Shown one piece after another: positions 34,321 through 41,820 of a stretch of 48,547 nt of DNA. Numbering within the stretch: position 1 is the stretch's first letter; every line of letters starts with the position of its first letter. The stretch is from Archaeoglobus_B sp964471215 (lineage in GTDB: Archaea > Halobacteriota > Archaeoglobi > Archaeoglobales > Archaeoglobaceae). Made by a program: the position numbers and the translations under genes. The notes below the pieces were generated by a model that saw only the letters and a list, made by a program, of their open reading frames with translations, did no database searches and was not told where the DNA came from. Location of the stretch: the NCBI GenBank assembly GCA_964471215.1, contig CAYYFC010000005.1, forward strand, positions 1-48,547, written 5' to 3'.

Positions 34321-35082
34321 ATGGATGTCCTGCTCAGCAGAAAGGATACCATGAAACTCCTAATACTTTGTCAACTTTTGAATAGATTAAATCAGAGAGA
34401 AATTGCCAGAAGGCTGAATCTCACACCTCAGGCGATCTCTGAATATTTTAAGGATCTCATGGCCGAAGAATTCATATCATCGGGGAGGGATGGATACGAG
34501 ATAACGGATAAGGGTCTTTACTGGCTTATAAAAAACCTGTTCAATCTGCACGTATTTACGGAAGAACTTCTGAAAAAACTCTATTCCACTTCCCTTGTAG
34601 CAATAGCCACCGAGAGTTTAAAAAAAGGAGATAACGTTTTTTACTGGTTCAGAAACGGATTGATATACTGTAAAAAAGTTGAGAAAAACTCAAACGCGAT
34701 AGCACTGATGGATGCGGATAGAGATGAGGAGGTTTTGATAAAGCCTTTCGTTTTCAAACCACCGAAAAAGGGCAGGGCTTTAATAGTTGAGGTGCCCGAT
34801 GTCATACACGGGGGTAGCAGAACTCTTGATCTATCTAAGCTAAAGGATCTCAAAGGATTGCCAGTCGCACTCGGCATCGAGGCTCTAATTGTTTGCAAAA
34901 AGCTTGGAATAAACCCGATTTTCTTCGGGGCGAAGGAGGCGTGTATAGAATCCGTACATCACGGATGCGATGTTATCGTTTTCTGTACGAGAAGTCTTAT
35001 GAGTGATCTGATAAGGAGGCTAATAGAAGAGGAGATAGAGTTTGAGATATTGCGCGCCTATCATGATAAAAATCGATCGTAA
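34321..35082 (+). CDS. Winged-helix transcriptional regulator
   Basis: A 253-aa protein. Residues 10-70 form a winged helix-turn-helix (LNQREIARRLNLTPQAISEYFKDLMAEEFI, wing GRDGYEITDKG). The C-terminal domain of about 170 aa is alpha/beta (VEVPDVIHGGSRTLDLSKL; VIVFCTRSLM) and may sense a ligand. It belongs to a conserved archaeal group of putative regulators with no known regulon that I can name. ACTTTAAAG about 20 bases upstream suggests a leaderless mRNA. Its 3' end overlaps the convergent CYTH gene by 22 bp. Confidence 0.8.
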   Translation: MDVLLSRKDTMKLLILCQLLNRLNQREIARRLNLTPQAISEYFKDLMAEEFISSGRDGYEITDKGLYWLIKNLFNLHVFTEELLKKLYSTSLVAIATESLKKGDNVFYWFRNGLIYCKKVEKNSNAIALMDADRDEEVLIKPFVFKPPKKGRALIVEVPDVIHGGSRTLDLSKLKDLKGLPVALGIEALIVCKKLGINPIFFGAKEACIESVHHGCDVIVFCTRSLMSDLIRRLIEEEIEFEILRAYHDKNRS

Positions 35083-35606
35083 GATCGTTCAAGTTCTTCA
35101 AGCTCTATAATCATTTCTAAGTAGGATTTTCTTATACTCTTACTTATATCGTATCCAAGCTTCCCTGCCAGTTCAAATATCTCTTTCTTTGCCTTATCCA
35201 CATCGTCCGACTTCTTCTCAAACTCTATAAATCTACCAAGTCCTTCAACGTCGTCGACGCATATCGTTATATCTCCGATTTTATAAACTTCCCTGACCTT
35301 CCTTATCTCCTTGAAAGGTTTGAATCCGAGCCTCTTAAGCAACTCTACGGCATTTTCATAGCTATCTACGCTCACCTCAATCTCTTCTCTCGTCTTCGTC
35401 TCGTTGTCGACCTTGGGACCCTTGTACGTTATCCTCACGAACCCATTCTCCCTTCTAATCCTTAAAGCCTCATCTGTCTTTTTGAAATCTCTTACAGGAG
35501 ATAAGAAGTACGTATCGGCCTCAGATCTCCTGCATATGAACTTGGCAATTCCTTTAATCTTTTCCAGTGTATCTCCTTTCAATTCAAACTTTATCTCGAC
35601 TTCCAT
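35061..35606 (-). CDS. CYTH-domain protein (class IV adenylate cyclase/thiamine triphosphatase-like)
   Basis: A 181-aa CYTH protein with the N-terminal ExExK motif (MEVEIKFEL) and the following tunnel residues: LRIRRENGFVRITYKGP, REEIEVSV, VREVYKIGDITICVDDVEGLGRFIEFE. The family includes CyaB adenylate cyclases and inorganic or thiamine triphosphatases. In archaea a triphosphatase role is more likely, but sequence does not decide it. It starts 34 bp from the divergent trmO fusion. Confidence 0.9.
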   Translation of the reverse strand: MEVEIKFELKGDTLEKIKGIAKFICRRSEADTYFLSPVRDFKKTDEALRIRRENGFVRITYKGPKVDNETKTREEIEVSVDSYENAVELLKRLGFKPFKEIRKVREVYKIGDITICVDDVEGLGRFIEFEKKSDDVDKAKKEIFELAGKLGYDISKSIRKSYLEMIIELEELERSYDRFLS

Positions 35607-35640
35607 AAATTGCTTATATTCCGTGATATTATTGTTTTTT
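35607..35640. promoter_or_regulatory. Compact divergent promoter between CYTH and TrmO-fusion genes
   Basis: Only 34 bp separate the two start codons and there is no ribosome site. Plus-strand GCTTATATT (35610-35618) lies 25 bases before the 35641 ATG. Minus-strand CATAAAAAAC (about 35632-35641) lies the same distance from the 35606 ATG. Both transcripts would be leaderless with interlocked TATA boxes. Confidence 0.5.
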
Positions 35641-36483
35641 ATGGAAATAAGACCGATCGGTTATGTAGTTGATGACGATGTCATAGAAATACTGCCAGAA
35701 TTTGAGAAGGCTATGCTTGGACTGGATGAAGTGGAAAGGGTATGGGTACTCTACGTATTTCACAGAGCAGAAGAAAGACTTCTTGTTCATCCTCATGGTG
35801 AAAAAAGTGTTGTAAAAGGTGCTTTTGCGACAAGAAGTCCAAACAGACCTAACAGGATCGGTATGACTGCTGTTAGCATTTTAAAGATAAGCGGGAGGAG
35901 GATATTCGTGAGAGGTTTAGACGCATTCAAGGGATCACCGGTAATAGACATAAAACCCTATGCCGAAATATACGATCTGTTAGGATGCGTCCTGAGTAGG
36001 AATGAAATCAAGAAGAGAATCGTTTATGATGGATTGATAAGGGATTACATCGACTTGGATGTTCAGCTGCAGCCCAACGGATTTGATTGCACGTTAAGGG
36101 CAGTGGGTAGATTGAAGGGGCATGCAAGAATAGATTTTCATTCTAAGGAATTACCTGAAGTAGAGGAAATTGAGTTCAACAAGGATGGATGGATATTCCT
36201 TGAAAGGGGGTTTTACAAGGCTTACCTAAATGAAATAATAAATCTACCGGACGATATGATTGCAATAGCTAAGCCTAGGTCGACATTGATAAGGAGCGGT
36301 GTAGATGTTCTGACAGCAGTATGGGATGCCGGATATGTTGGAAGGAGCGAGGTCGGATTGGTTGTACACAACGAGAACGGAGTATGGTTAAGAAGGAACG
36401 CGAGAATAGTACAGCTGATATTTATAAAGCTTAGCGAAAAGACGGAACCCTATAGAGGTGAATACACCGGAGAAAACATTTAA
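35641..36483 (+). CDS. TrmO/TsaA domain fused to dUTPase/dCTP deaminase-like domain
   Basis: A 280-aa single reading frame. Residues 1-112 are a TrmO (UPF0066) domain, a family that methylates t6A37 in tRNA (RPIGYVVDD; VERVWVLYVFHRAEE; ATRSPNRPNRIGMTAV; LDAFKGSPVIDIKPY). Residues 113-280 are a trimeric dUTPase/dCTP-deaminase-like domain (LSRNEIKKRI; LQPNGFDCTLRAVG; KPRSTLIRSGVDVLTAVWDAGYVGRS; ARIVQLIF). The frame is open upstream to 35404 but there it only mirrors the CYTH gene. Both halves keep family motifs, so it is probably bifunctional. It joins tRNA modification with nucleotide-pool cleaning, with no obvious link. Copy D of the mobile element begins 14 bp after its stop. Confidence 0.88.
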   Translation: MEIRPIGYVVDDDVIEILPEFEKAMLGLDEVERVWVLYVFHRAEERLLVHPHGEKSVVKGAFATRSPNRPNRIGMTAVSILKISGRRIFVRGLDAFKGSPVIDIKPYAEIYDLLGCVLSRNEIKKRIVYDGLIRDYIDLDVQLQPNGFDCTLRAVGRLKGHARIDFHSKELPEVEEIEFNKDGWIFLERGFYKAYLNEIINLPDDMIAIAKPRSTLIRSGVDVLTAVWDAGYVGRSEVGLVVHNENGVWLRRNARIVQLIFIKLSEKTEPYRGEYTGENI

Positions 36484-36496
36484 AAATCTAACGAAT

Positions 36497-36739
36497 TCAC
36501 AAAATGCAAGGGAGCTCTGCCCTTCAGGGGGAGAGGGATTAGGGGAGTGTTTAGATTATGTTGAAGAGAATTGCAAACTTCTCCCTAAACATTTTTATTT
36601 CCCCTCTCTTATTTTTTTCTTCAGAGGGTTGCTCTGACCTTGTCCGATGACAAAAACCGAAGCATATGATGCTGTCGTGAGACGGATCCGATGGTGTTCC
36701 CTATGGGGAACCCTCGCCCTTTAGAGCGGGAGGAGGTCA
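36497..36739 (+). mobile_element. IS200/IS605-like gene-less element (copy D)
   Basis: A 243-bp element starting TCACAAAATG. The left-end hairpin is CTCTGCCC-TTCA-GGGGGAGAG, followed by GGATTAGGGGAG, an AT-rich middle with TATA-like AAACATTTTTATTT, then the same GC-rich right half as copy C, ending GGGAGGAGGTCA at 36739. By eye the right half is about 80-85% identical to copy C and some changes keep pairing. Its last three bases form the stop codon of the neighbouring minus-strand gene. Confidence 0.75.
36622..36739 (+). ncRNA. Putative omega-RNA-like transcript of copy D
   Basis: A TATA-like box (36587-36600) lies about 29 nt before AGAGGGTTGCTCT, as in copy C. The GNRA hairpin is CTGTC-GTGA-GACGG (C to T change leaving a G-U pair), then GTTCCC/GGGAAC and the terminal GCCC/GGGC-type stem. 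The RNA would run into flanking sequence that is antisense to the 3' end of the radical SAM gene at 36737-38224. Expression is inferred. Confidence 0.5.
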
Positions 36740-38224
36740 GTTAGCCGATTTTATCTCAATCTTATTCAGCTTCTTCATGAGGTAGTTTATCGCAAACCTG
36801 AACGCGTATTTTGCAATCCTGCTCCTGAGCCCTCTTTCCACTATGTTTGAATCCTTTTTAACCTGAGAAACTGTTTTCTTCAGAGACTTAATCATGAGTT
36901 CTCTTCTTAAATCGTCTTCAATCAGATCCTTTAACGTGACGAGATCTTCTCCTCTGTAGGCACCCATTGGTATGAACGGTAGCACGAATATTATGACATC
37001 GTAATCGTAAAGATCTTCAACGAGTTCTATGCTCTTTATGACGTCATCATCGGTCTCCTCTGGGATTTTTGTTATCATCGTTGCCACAACAGTCCATCCA
37101 GAATCGTTTAAAACACCTATCGCATTTTTAACTATTTCAGGGTATTCTTCAGGTTTAAACGGTTTAACCTTTCCCGGCATGACTTTTTTTATGAGTTCGG
37201 GACTTCCAGTCTCTATCCCAACCTCTATAAACGTTCTCCTGTCAACGTTAACGTATTCGTTTCCTATCCTTTCAACTAGCCTAGGATTGCACATGACAGA
37301 TGATGCGCAAACGAAATCAACACCGACAGGTATATCGTTTGAGATTCTCCTCACGTTTTCAAATAGGCTTATTATCTTCTCCTCATTTGGTATCAGATCC
37401 TTTGAACCGTATCTCAGAAAGTCATCCGAATGCAGACCAATAGACCTTATCCCACTCCTCAAGTTCAACTCTATCTCCTCTTTTATTTTTTCAAACGGAA
37501 TAGATCTAAATTTCAGAAGTGTCGGTGTGCAGAATTTGCATCCCCTTCCACATCCCCTTGTTATCTCCACGATTCCGTTTACGGATGGAGTTTTAATTGT
37601 CGGAATTTCATCTATATCTACGGGTTTTCCGTAGACTACTTTTGGAAGCTCTTCACCGTTTACAGCCTTTTTAAATAGATCTATAATAATCCCTTCTGCT
37701 TCCCCTATTACAACCGTGTCAATCCCGAGTTTCTCTTGGACGTTCAGATCAACGAACTGCCAGGATGCAGGACCTCCTACAATTATTCTCGGTTTGTATT
37801 TCCTCACAGATGGATGGTTCAGAATCTCCATAAACGATTTGGACATGTAAGATTCCGGCTTAAATGGAATTCCGAGGAGCATGAGTGTCGCGTAGACTAT
37901 CCCGCTTCCGTAACTAATTCCAAGCGGATCCATGCAGGAAATACCTAGCACCCTTGTATCATCTTTTACGACTAGATGTAACTTTCTGGGATCCGCCACT
38001 ATTACCTCATCCCTCGAAAACTCTTCTAGTAGCTTCGCTTCAACCTTTGCCAACCCATAGTATGCTATCTTTGATCTTCCATCTTTATCGCTATAAGTCG
38101 GAAATAACCTGTTTGCGATAAAATCTCTTAAAATACAGGATGGAAGAGCGGATGCAAAACCCATATACGATGTGCCGTTATAATCGCTCATCAGAGCCTT
38201 GCTGGCAGTTAAAACTATTTTCAT
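36737..38224 (-). CDS. Radical SAM protein with N-terminal B12-binding-like domain
   Basis: A 495-aa protein. The N-terminal 190 residues have a Rossmann-like, B12-binding-type fold without the DxHxxG cobalamin motif (VLGISCMDPLG, IIVGGPASWQ, VVIGEAEG). The radical SAM core follows with ITRGCGRGCKFC, IGLHSDDFLRYG and EVGIETGSPELIKKVMPGK. Substrate unknown. The stop codon (36737-36739) consists of the last three bases of mobile element copy D, so the native C-terminus may have been changed (it ends KSAN). It follows the glycosyltransferase gene by 45 bp in a cbf5-led minus-strand group. Confidence 0.85.
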   Translation of the reverse strand: MKIVLTASKALMSDYNGTSYMGFASALPSCILRDFIANRLFPTYSDKDGRSKIAYYGLAKVEAKLLEEFSRDEVIVADPRKLHLVVKDDTRVLGISCMDPLGISYGSGIVYATLMLLGIPFKPESYMSKSFMEILNHPSVRKYKPRIIVGGPASWQFVDLNVQEKLGIDTVVIGEAEGIIIDLFKKAVNGEELPKVVYGKPVDIDEIPTIKTPSVNGIVEITRGCGRGCKFCTPTLLKFRSIPFEKIKEEIELNLRSGIRSIGLHSDDFLRYGSKDLIPNEEKIISLFENVRRISNDIPVGVDFVCASSVMCNPRLVERIGNEYVNVDRRTFIEVGIETGSPELIKKVMPGKVKPFKPEEYPEIVKNAIGVLNDSGWTVVATMITKIPEETDDDVIKSIELVEDLYDYDVIIFVLPFIPMGAYRGEDLVTLKDLIEDDLRRELMIKSLKKTVSQVKKDSNIVERGLRSRIAKYAFRFAINYLMKKLNKIEIKSAN

Positions 38225-38269
38225 ATATTTAAAAAAATACTTTATGACATTAAGTTTTTCGCTGTTGAC

Positions 38270-39235
38270 TTAAACCCTTCTGAGGGGTTCCCACTCAATA
38301 CCCTTTTTAAATATAAACCTTAAAATAGAATATAACGCTGAAATCTGCAATACGAAGAAGTACATCATAAGGGATAGTATGCCCTTGATACCATCTCTAA
38401 ATCCGAGCTTGTATAACGTATAGGGAAATACGAATATCAAAAGCGGTAAAAATAAAATTATCATGTACGTCGTAGTCAGGGAAAATATCCACGAAAGTAT
38501 AAACTTGGGATTTCCCGAGTTTAACACAGCTCTTATATACCTCCAAAGCTGCAGACCACCATAATACCATCTCTTCCTCTGTTTGAACAGATCTACCCAT
38601 GTAACTGGTGCCTGCTCAAAAATCCTTGTATCCCAGACGAATACAGCCTTGTAACCCAGCGAATGCATTCTAGTTGCAAAGTCCGCATCTTCTGCGATTG
38701 CTTTTTCATTTAAACCGTACTTTAAAAGTTTGTCGTATCTGAGGACACCTATTAACCCGTTGAACTGTTTAAAGCTTGACTTTTTTAAAAGGAAGTTTAA
38801 AACCTTGTATTCAATCCATACAGCTCTTGAAACGAGGTTTATAGGATTTGATATGTACCTCCTTGAAGATGCTATATACGCATTTCTTTCCCTCTCCAAT
38901 CCCTCCACGCACTTGATTATAAAATCCCTATCGGGTTCTGAGTCTACGTCGAATATTGCAACGTAATCCGGATTGAATTCTGATAGGTATTTTATTGCAT
39001 CGTTTATGGCACCTGCTCTTTTTCCCCTTGTACCGTTCCTTTCCAGTACATCAACGCAGAACCTCTTAAGTATGAGTGACCTCCTATCGTCTGAACTGTT
39101 CCTGTCCACGACATAAACTATTTTAGTCCTTAATCCTTCGTAGTCTAAACTCAGCACGTTTTCGACGGATTTTAACAGTATTTCAGGAGGTTCGAAGGGA
39201 GATACGGGTATAACTACTGCGATCTTCTTTTCCAT
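38270..39235 (-). CDS. Membrane-bound family 2 glycosyltransferase
   Basis: A 321-aa GT2 protein with the GT-A core (VVIPVSPFEPPEILLKSVENVL; VVDRNSSDD; FDVDSEPDRD with the DxD motif; EDADFATRMHSLGY; QRKRWYYGG, the Q-x-x-R-W acceptor motif) and two or three C-terminal membrane helices (ILFLPLLIFVFPYTLYKLG; SLMMYFFVLQISALYSIL). It resembles processive or polyprenyl-linked sugar transferases and may serve surface glycan or protein glycosylation. It overlaps the cbf5 3' end by 22 bp. Confidence 0.88.
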   Translation of the reverse strand: MEKKIAVVIPVSPFEPPEILLKSVENVLSLDYEGLRTKIVYVVDRNSSDDRRSLILKRFCVDVLERNGTRGKRAGAINDAIKYLSEFNPDYVAIFDVDSEPDRDFIIKCVEGLERERNAYIASSRRYISNPINLVSRAVWIEYKVLNFLLKKSSFKQFNGLIGVLRYDKLLKYGLNEKAIAEDADFATRMHSLGYKAVFVWDTRIFEQAPVTWVDLFKQRKRWYYGGLQLWRYIRAVLNSGNPKFILSWIFSLTTTYMIILFLPLLIFVFPYTLYKLGFRDGIKGILSLMMYFFVLQISALYSILRFIFKKGIEWEPLRRV

Positions 39236-40221
39236 GCCGATGGGTAGACACCTCTTTCCATTATTACCCTGTTAACATCTACAACTATTCCGCTCTTAAC
39301 CTTTAGAATGTCTTCGGCATTCATTAGAGCTTTTCCAAGGGCAACTAGCTCATTTTTTAACGTAAATATTGCAACTAGTTCATCCTTTTTAACGTTTTTC
39401 TCTATATACAGTACACCCTTGGCTGTAAGATCTGCACCGTGACATATGGCATCAACTGCTGTATCCTTAATGACTATCTTCGGAACATCAATTAACGCAA
39501 GTTCCATAGGCTTTATGATCTGTCTAAGGTATTTTTCCTCCCCATCTTCCTTCCAGAACATGTAAGCATCCAGTAAATCCTGCAGCGTATAGCACATGTC
39601 CTCACTAAAAATCCCAGTTCTTATCCTTCTCAGTTCCTGCATGTGCGCCCCACAACCAAGTATTTCACCTATATCGTTGCAAAGCTTTCTGATATATGTA
39701 CCAGCCTCTGTAGTAATTTTAAATAGTACATCTCTACCGTCTATCTCAAGCACGTCTATTTTAAATATCTCTCTTACCCTAAGCCTCTTTTTTACTGCAG
39801 ATTTAAGCGGAGGTCTCTGGTAGATCTTGCCTTCAAACATCTTAAGGGTTCTCCTTATCTCTTCCTCTCTTACATCCCCATGCAGTCTCATAAGGCATAC
39901 GTATTCCTTTTCAGAACCCTGAAGGATCTGAACGAGTTTTGTCGCATCCTCGATCATTACTGGTAAAACACCTGTCACCCTCGGATCCAGCGTTCCGGTG
40001 TGACCGGTTTTTTTTACCTCAAGAATCCTCCTGACCCATACAACTACCTCATGACTGCTCGGGCCCATGGGTTTGTCTATGCAAACAAAACCCTTCTGAA
40101 TGTATTCTTTAATCGGTCTGTTAAACGGATAACAGCCAAATCTTTCGTCCGTTTCTCCCTCCTCCTTTACATAAAATTTCTTATCAAATCCCTTTTTTTC
40201 CATCATATCTCTTATAAGCAT
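39214..40221 (-). CDS. cbf5: tRNA/rRNA pseudouridine synthase Cbf5
   Basis: The catalytic subunit of archaeal H/ACA RNPs, also acting on tRNA U55. The 335-aa protein has FVCIDKPMGPSSHEVV, the catalytic GHTGTLDPRVTGVLP (Asp79), RPPLKSAVKKRLRVREI, AGTYIRKLCNDIG and a C-terminal PUA domain (about 250-330, ending GVYPSAWKRR). Start options are the ATGs at residues 1, 6 and 7. The N-terminal extension before the TruB fold is typical of Cbf5. First gene of a group with a glycosyltransferase and a radical SAM protein. Confidence 0.95.
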   Translation of the reverse strand: MLIRDMMEKKGFDKKFYVKEEGETDERFGCYPFNRPIKEYIQKGFVCIDKPMGPSSHEVVVWVRRILEVKKTGHTGTLDPRVTGVLPVMIEDATKLVQILQGSEKEYVCLMRLHGDVREEEIRRTLKMFEGKIYQRPPLKSAVKKRLRVREIFKIDVLEIDGRDVLFKITTEAGTYIRKLCNDIGEILGCGAHMQELRRIRTGIFSEDMCYTLQDLLDAYMFWKEDGEEKYLRQIIKPMELALIDVPKIVIKDTAVDAICHGADLTAKGVLYIEKNVKKDELVAIFTLKNELVALGKALMNAEDILKVKSGIVVDVNRVIMERGVYPSAWKRRSQ

Positions 40222-40505
40222 GTTAAAGATAACACTATGCGTTTTAAAAATTCTGACCCTAAGTTGTTCTGTCGATTATGAATGGCTGAATGGATGCTGT
40301 TTTAAATCGCATACAATTCTGGATTTTTATAGCAGATTGAAGGATAAAATGCCTAGATGTCTTTAACTCTAAACGATGGGCTTTCTTAGCAGTTTTTTGT
40401 AAAATCATTTTTATATCTTCTAAAATATGCGAGAATTGAACCCGTCGGCACAAAAATCAACAGCTTTATAAATTGTATTAACAGCTTATTTAATGCGGTG
40501 GGAAT

Positions 40506-41741
40506 ATGAATATATTTGAAAAAGCACTATCCTTAAATAAGATTTTTAAAAACAGGGATGTTTTAAGGCATACGTACACGCCGGATAGATTACCTCACAG
40601 AGATGAACAAATAAATACAATTGCATCAATTTTGGCCCCTGCTTTAAGGGGTGAAACACCTTCCAACATACTGATATACGGTAAAACTGGTACGGGTAAA
40701 ACTGCTACTATAAAGTTCATAGGAAGGCAGCTGGAGGAGATGAGCAGGAAGTTGGGTGTGAGGTGTCTGTTCCATTACATAAACTGTAAGCTTATAGATA
40801 CTCAGTATAGGGTTTTTGCGTCAATAGCAAATGCGCTGGGAAAGAATGTACCGATGACTGGATGGCCAACCGATCAGGTTTACGAGATAGTTAAAAAGGC
40901 CATAGATTCAAAAAAACAGGTTATAATAGTCGTATTGGACGAGGTCGATAGGCTCGTGAAGAAGGGTGATGAGGCCCTTTATAACCTATCCAGAATAAAC
41001 TCAGAGCTCGAGAGGGGTAGGGTTAGCATAATAGGAATCTCAAACGATTTAAGATTTAAGGATTATTTGGATCCGAGGGTTATAAGCTCTTTAAGCGAGG
41101 AAGAAGTTGTATTTCCTCCCTATAACGCTGAGCAGCTTAAAGATATACTGGAACAGAGAGCAGAACTTGCATTTTACGATGGCGTTCTCGACGATGACGT
41201 AATACCTCTCTGCTCTGCGTTGGCTGCACAGGAGCATGGCGATGCAAGAAAAGCGCTTGATTTATTGAGGGTTAGCGGGGAGATAGCTGAAAAGGAAAAC
41301 GCCGGGAGGGTTACTAGGGAACACGTTAAAAAGGCGATAAGAAAGATAGAGAGCGATCACATAGCAGAGGCAATAAGAACTCTACCGACACAGAGTAAAC
41401 TACTACTATTCGGAATGGTAATACTTACGCAATCGGGTTACAAGAAGTTTACGACAGGTGAAGTATACGCAGTTTATAGAAGTCTGTGCAAGAAAGTTGG
41501 GCTGGATGTATTAACACAGAGAAGAATTAGCGATTTGATCTCAGAACTGGATATGCTCGGACTTATAAACTCAATTGTCATATCTAAGGGCAGGTACGGT
41601 AGAACAAGAGAGATAAGCCTAGATTCATCGGTTGAGGATATAAAAAGGATCATACTGGAGGATTATAGGCTTGAATGCCTCTCGGAATTTGAAAGGGATT
41701 TGAAAAGTCTTAAATCTCTGAGCTCATTCCTAACCCATTAA
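40506..41741 (+). CDS. cdc6: Origin-binding protein Orc1/Cdc6
   Basis: Archaeal replication initiator, an AAA+ ATPase with Walker A YGKTGTGKTA (about 58-67), Walker B IIVVLDEVDRLVKKG, sensor 1 IIGISNDLRFKDYLDPRV, sensor 2 GDARKALDLLR and a C-terminal winged helix (YAVYRSLCKKVGLDVLTQRRISDLI). 411 aa, full length. Many archaeal origins lie beside such a gene. The 284-bp region upstream (40222-40505) is AT-rich but I found no convincing origin recognition box repeats. Confidence 0.95.
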   Translation: MNIFEKALSLNKIFKNRDVLRHTYTPDRLPHRDEQINTIASILAPALRGETPSNILIYGKTGTGKTATIKFIGRQLEEMSRKLGVRCLFHYINCKLIDTQYRVFASIANALGKNVPMTGWPTDQVYEIVKKAIDSKKQVIIVVLDEVDRLVKKGDEALYNLSRINSELERGRVSIIGISNDLRFKDYLDPRVISSLSEEEVVFPPYNAEQLKDILEQRAELAFYDGVLDDDVIPLCSALAAQEHGDARKALDLLRVSGEIAEKENAGRVTREHVKKAIRKIESDHIAEAIRTLPTQSKLLLFGMVILTQSGYKKFTTGEVYAVYRSLCKKVGLDVLTQRRISDLISELDMLGLINSIVISKGRYGRTREISLDSSVEDIKRIILEDYRLECLSEFERDLKSLKSLSSFLTH

Positions 41742-41820
41742 AACTTTAAAATCGTTAATCCTTATTTCAGTTAGCCCATAAACCTATAAAAACCGTTCAA
41801 GCGATCGGGGTGTATACCGC

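Noticed and set aside
35404..35640. Upstream extension of the TrmO fusion
   Set aside because: It is antisense to the well-supported CYTH gene, and the TrmO domain begins exactly at the 35641 ATG.
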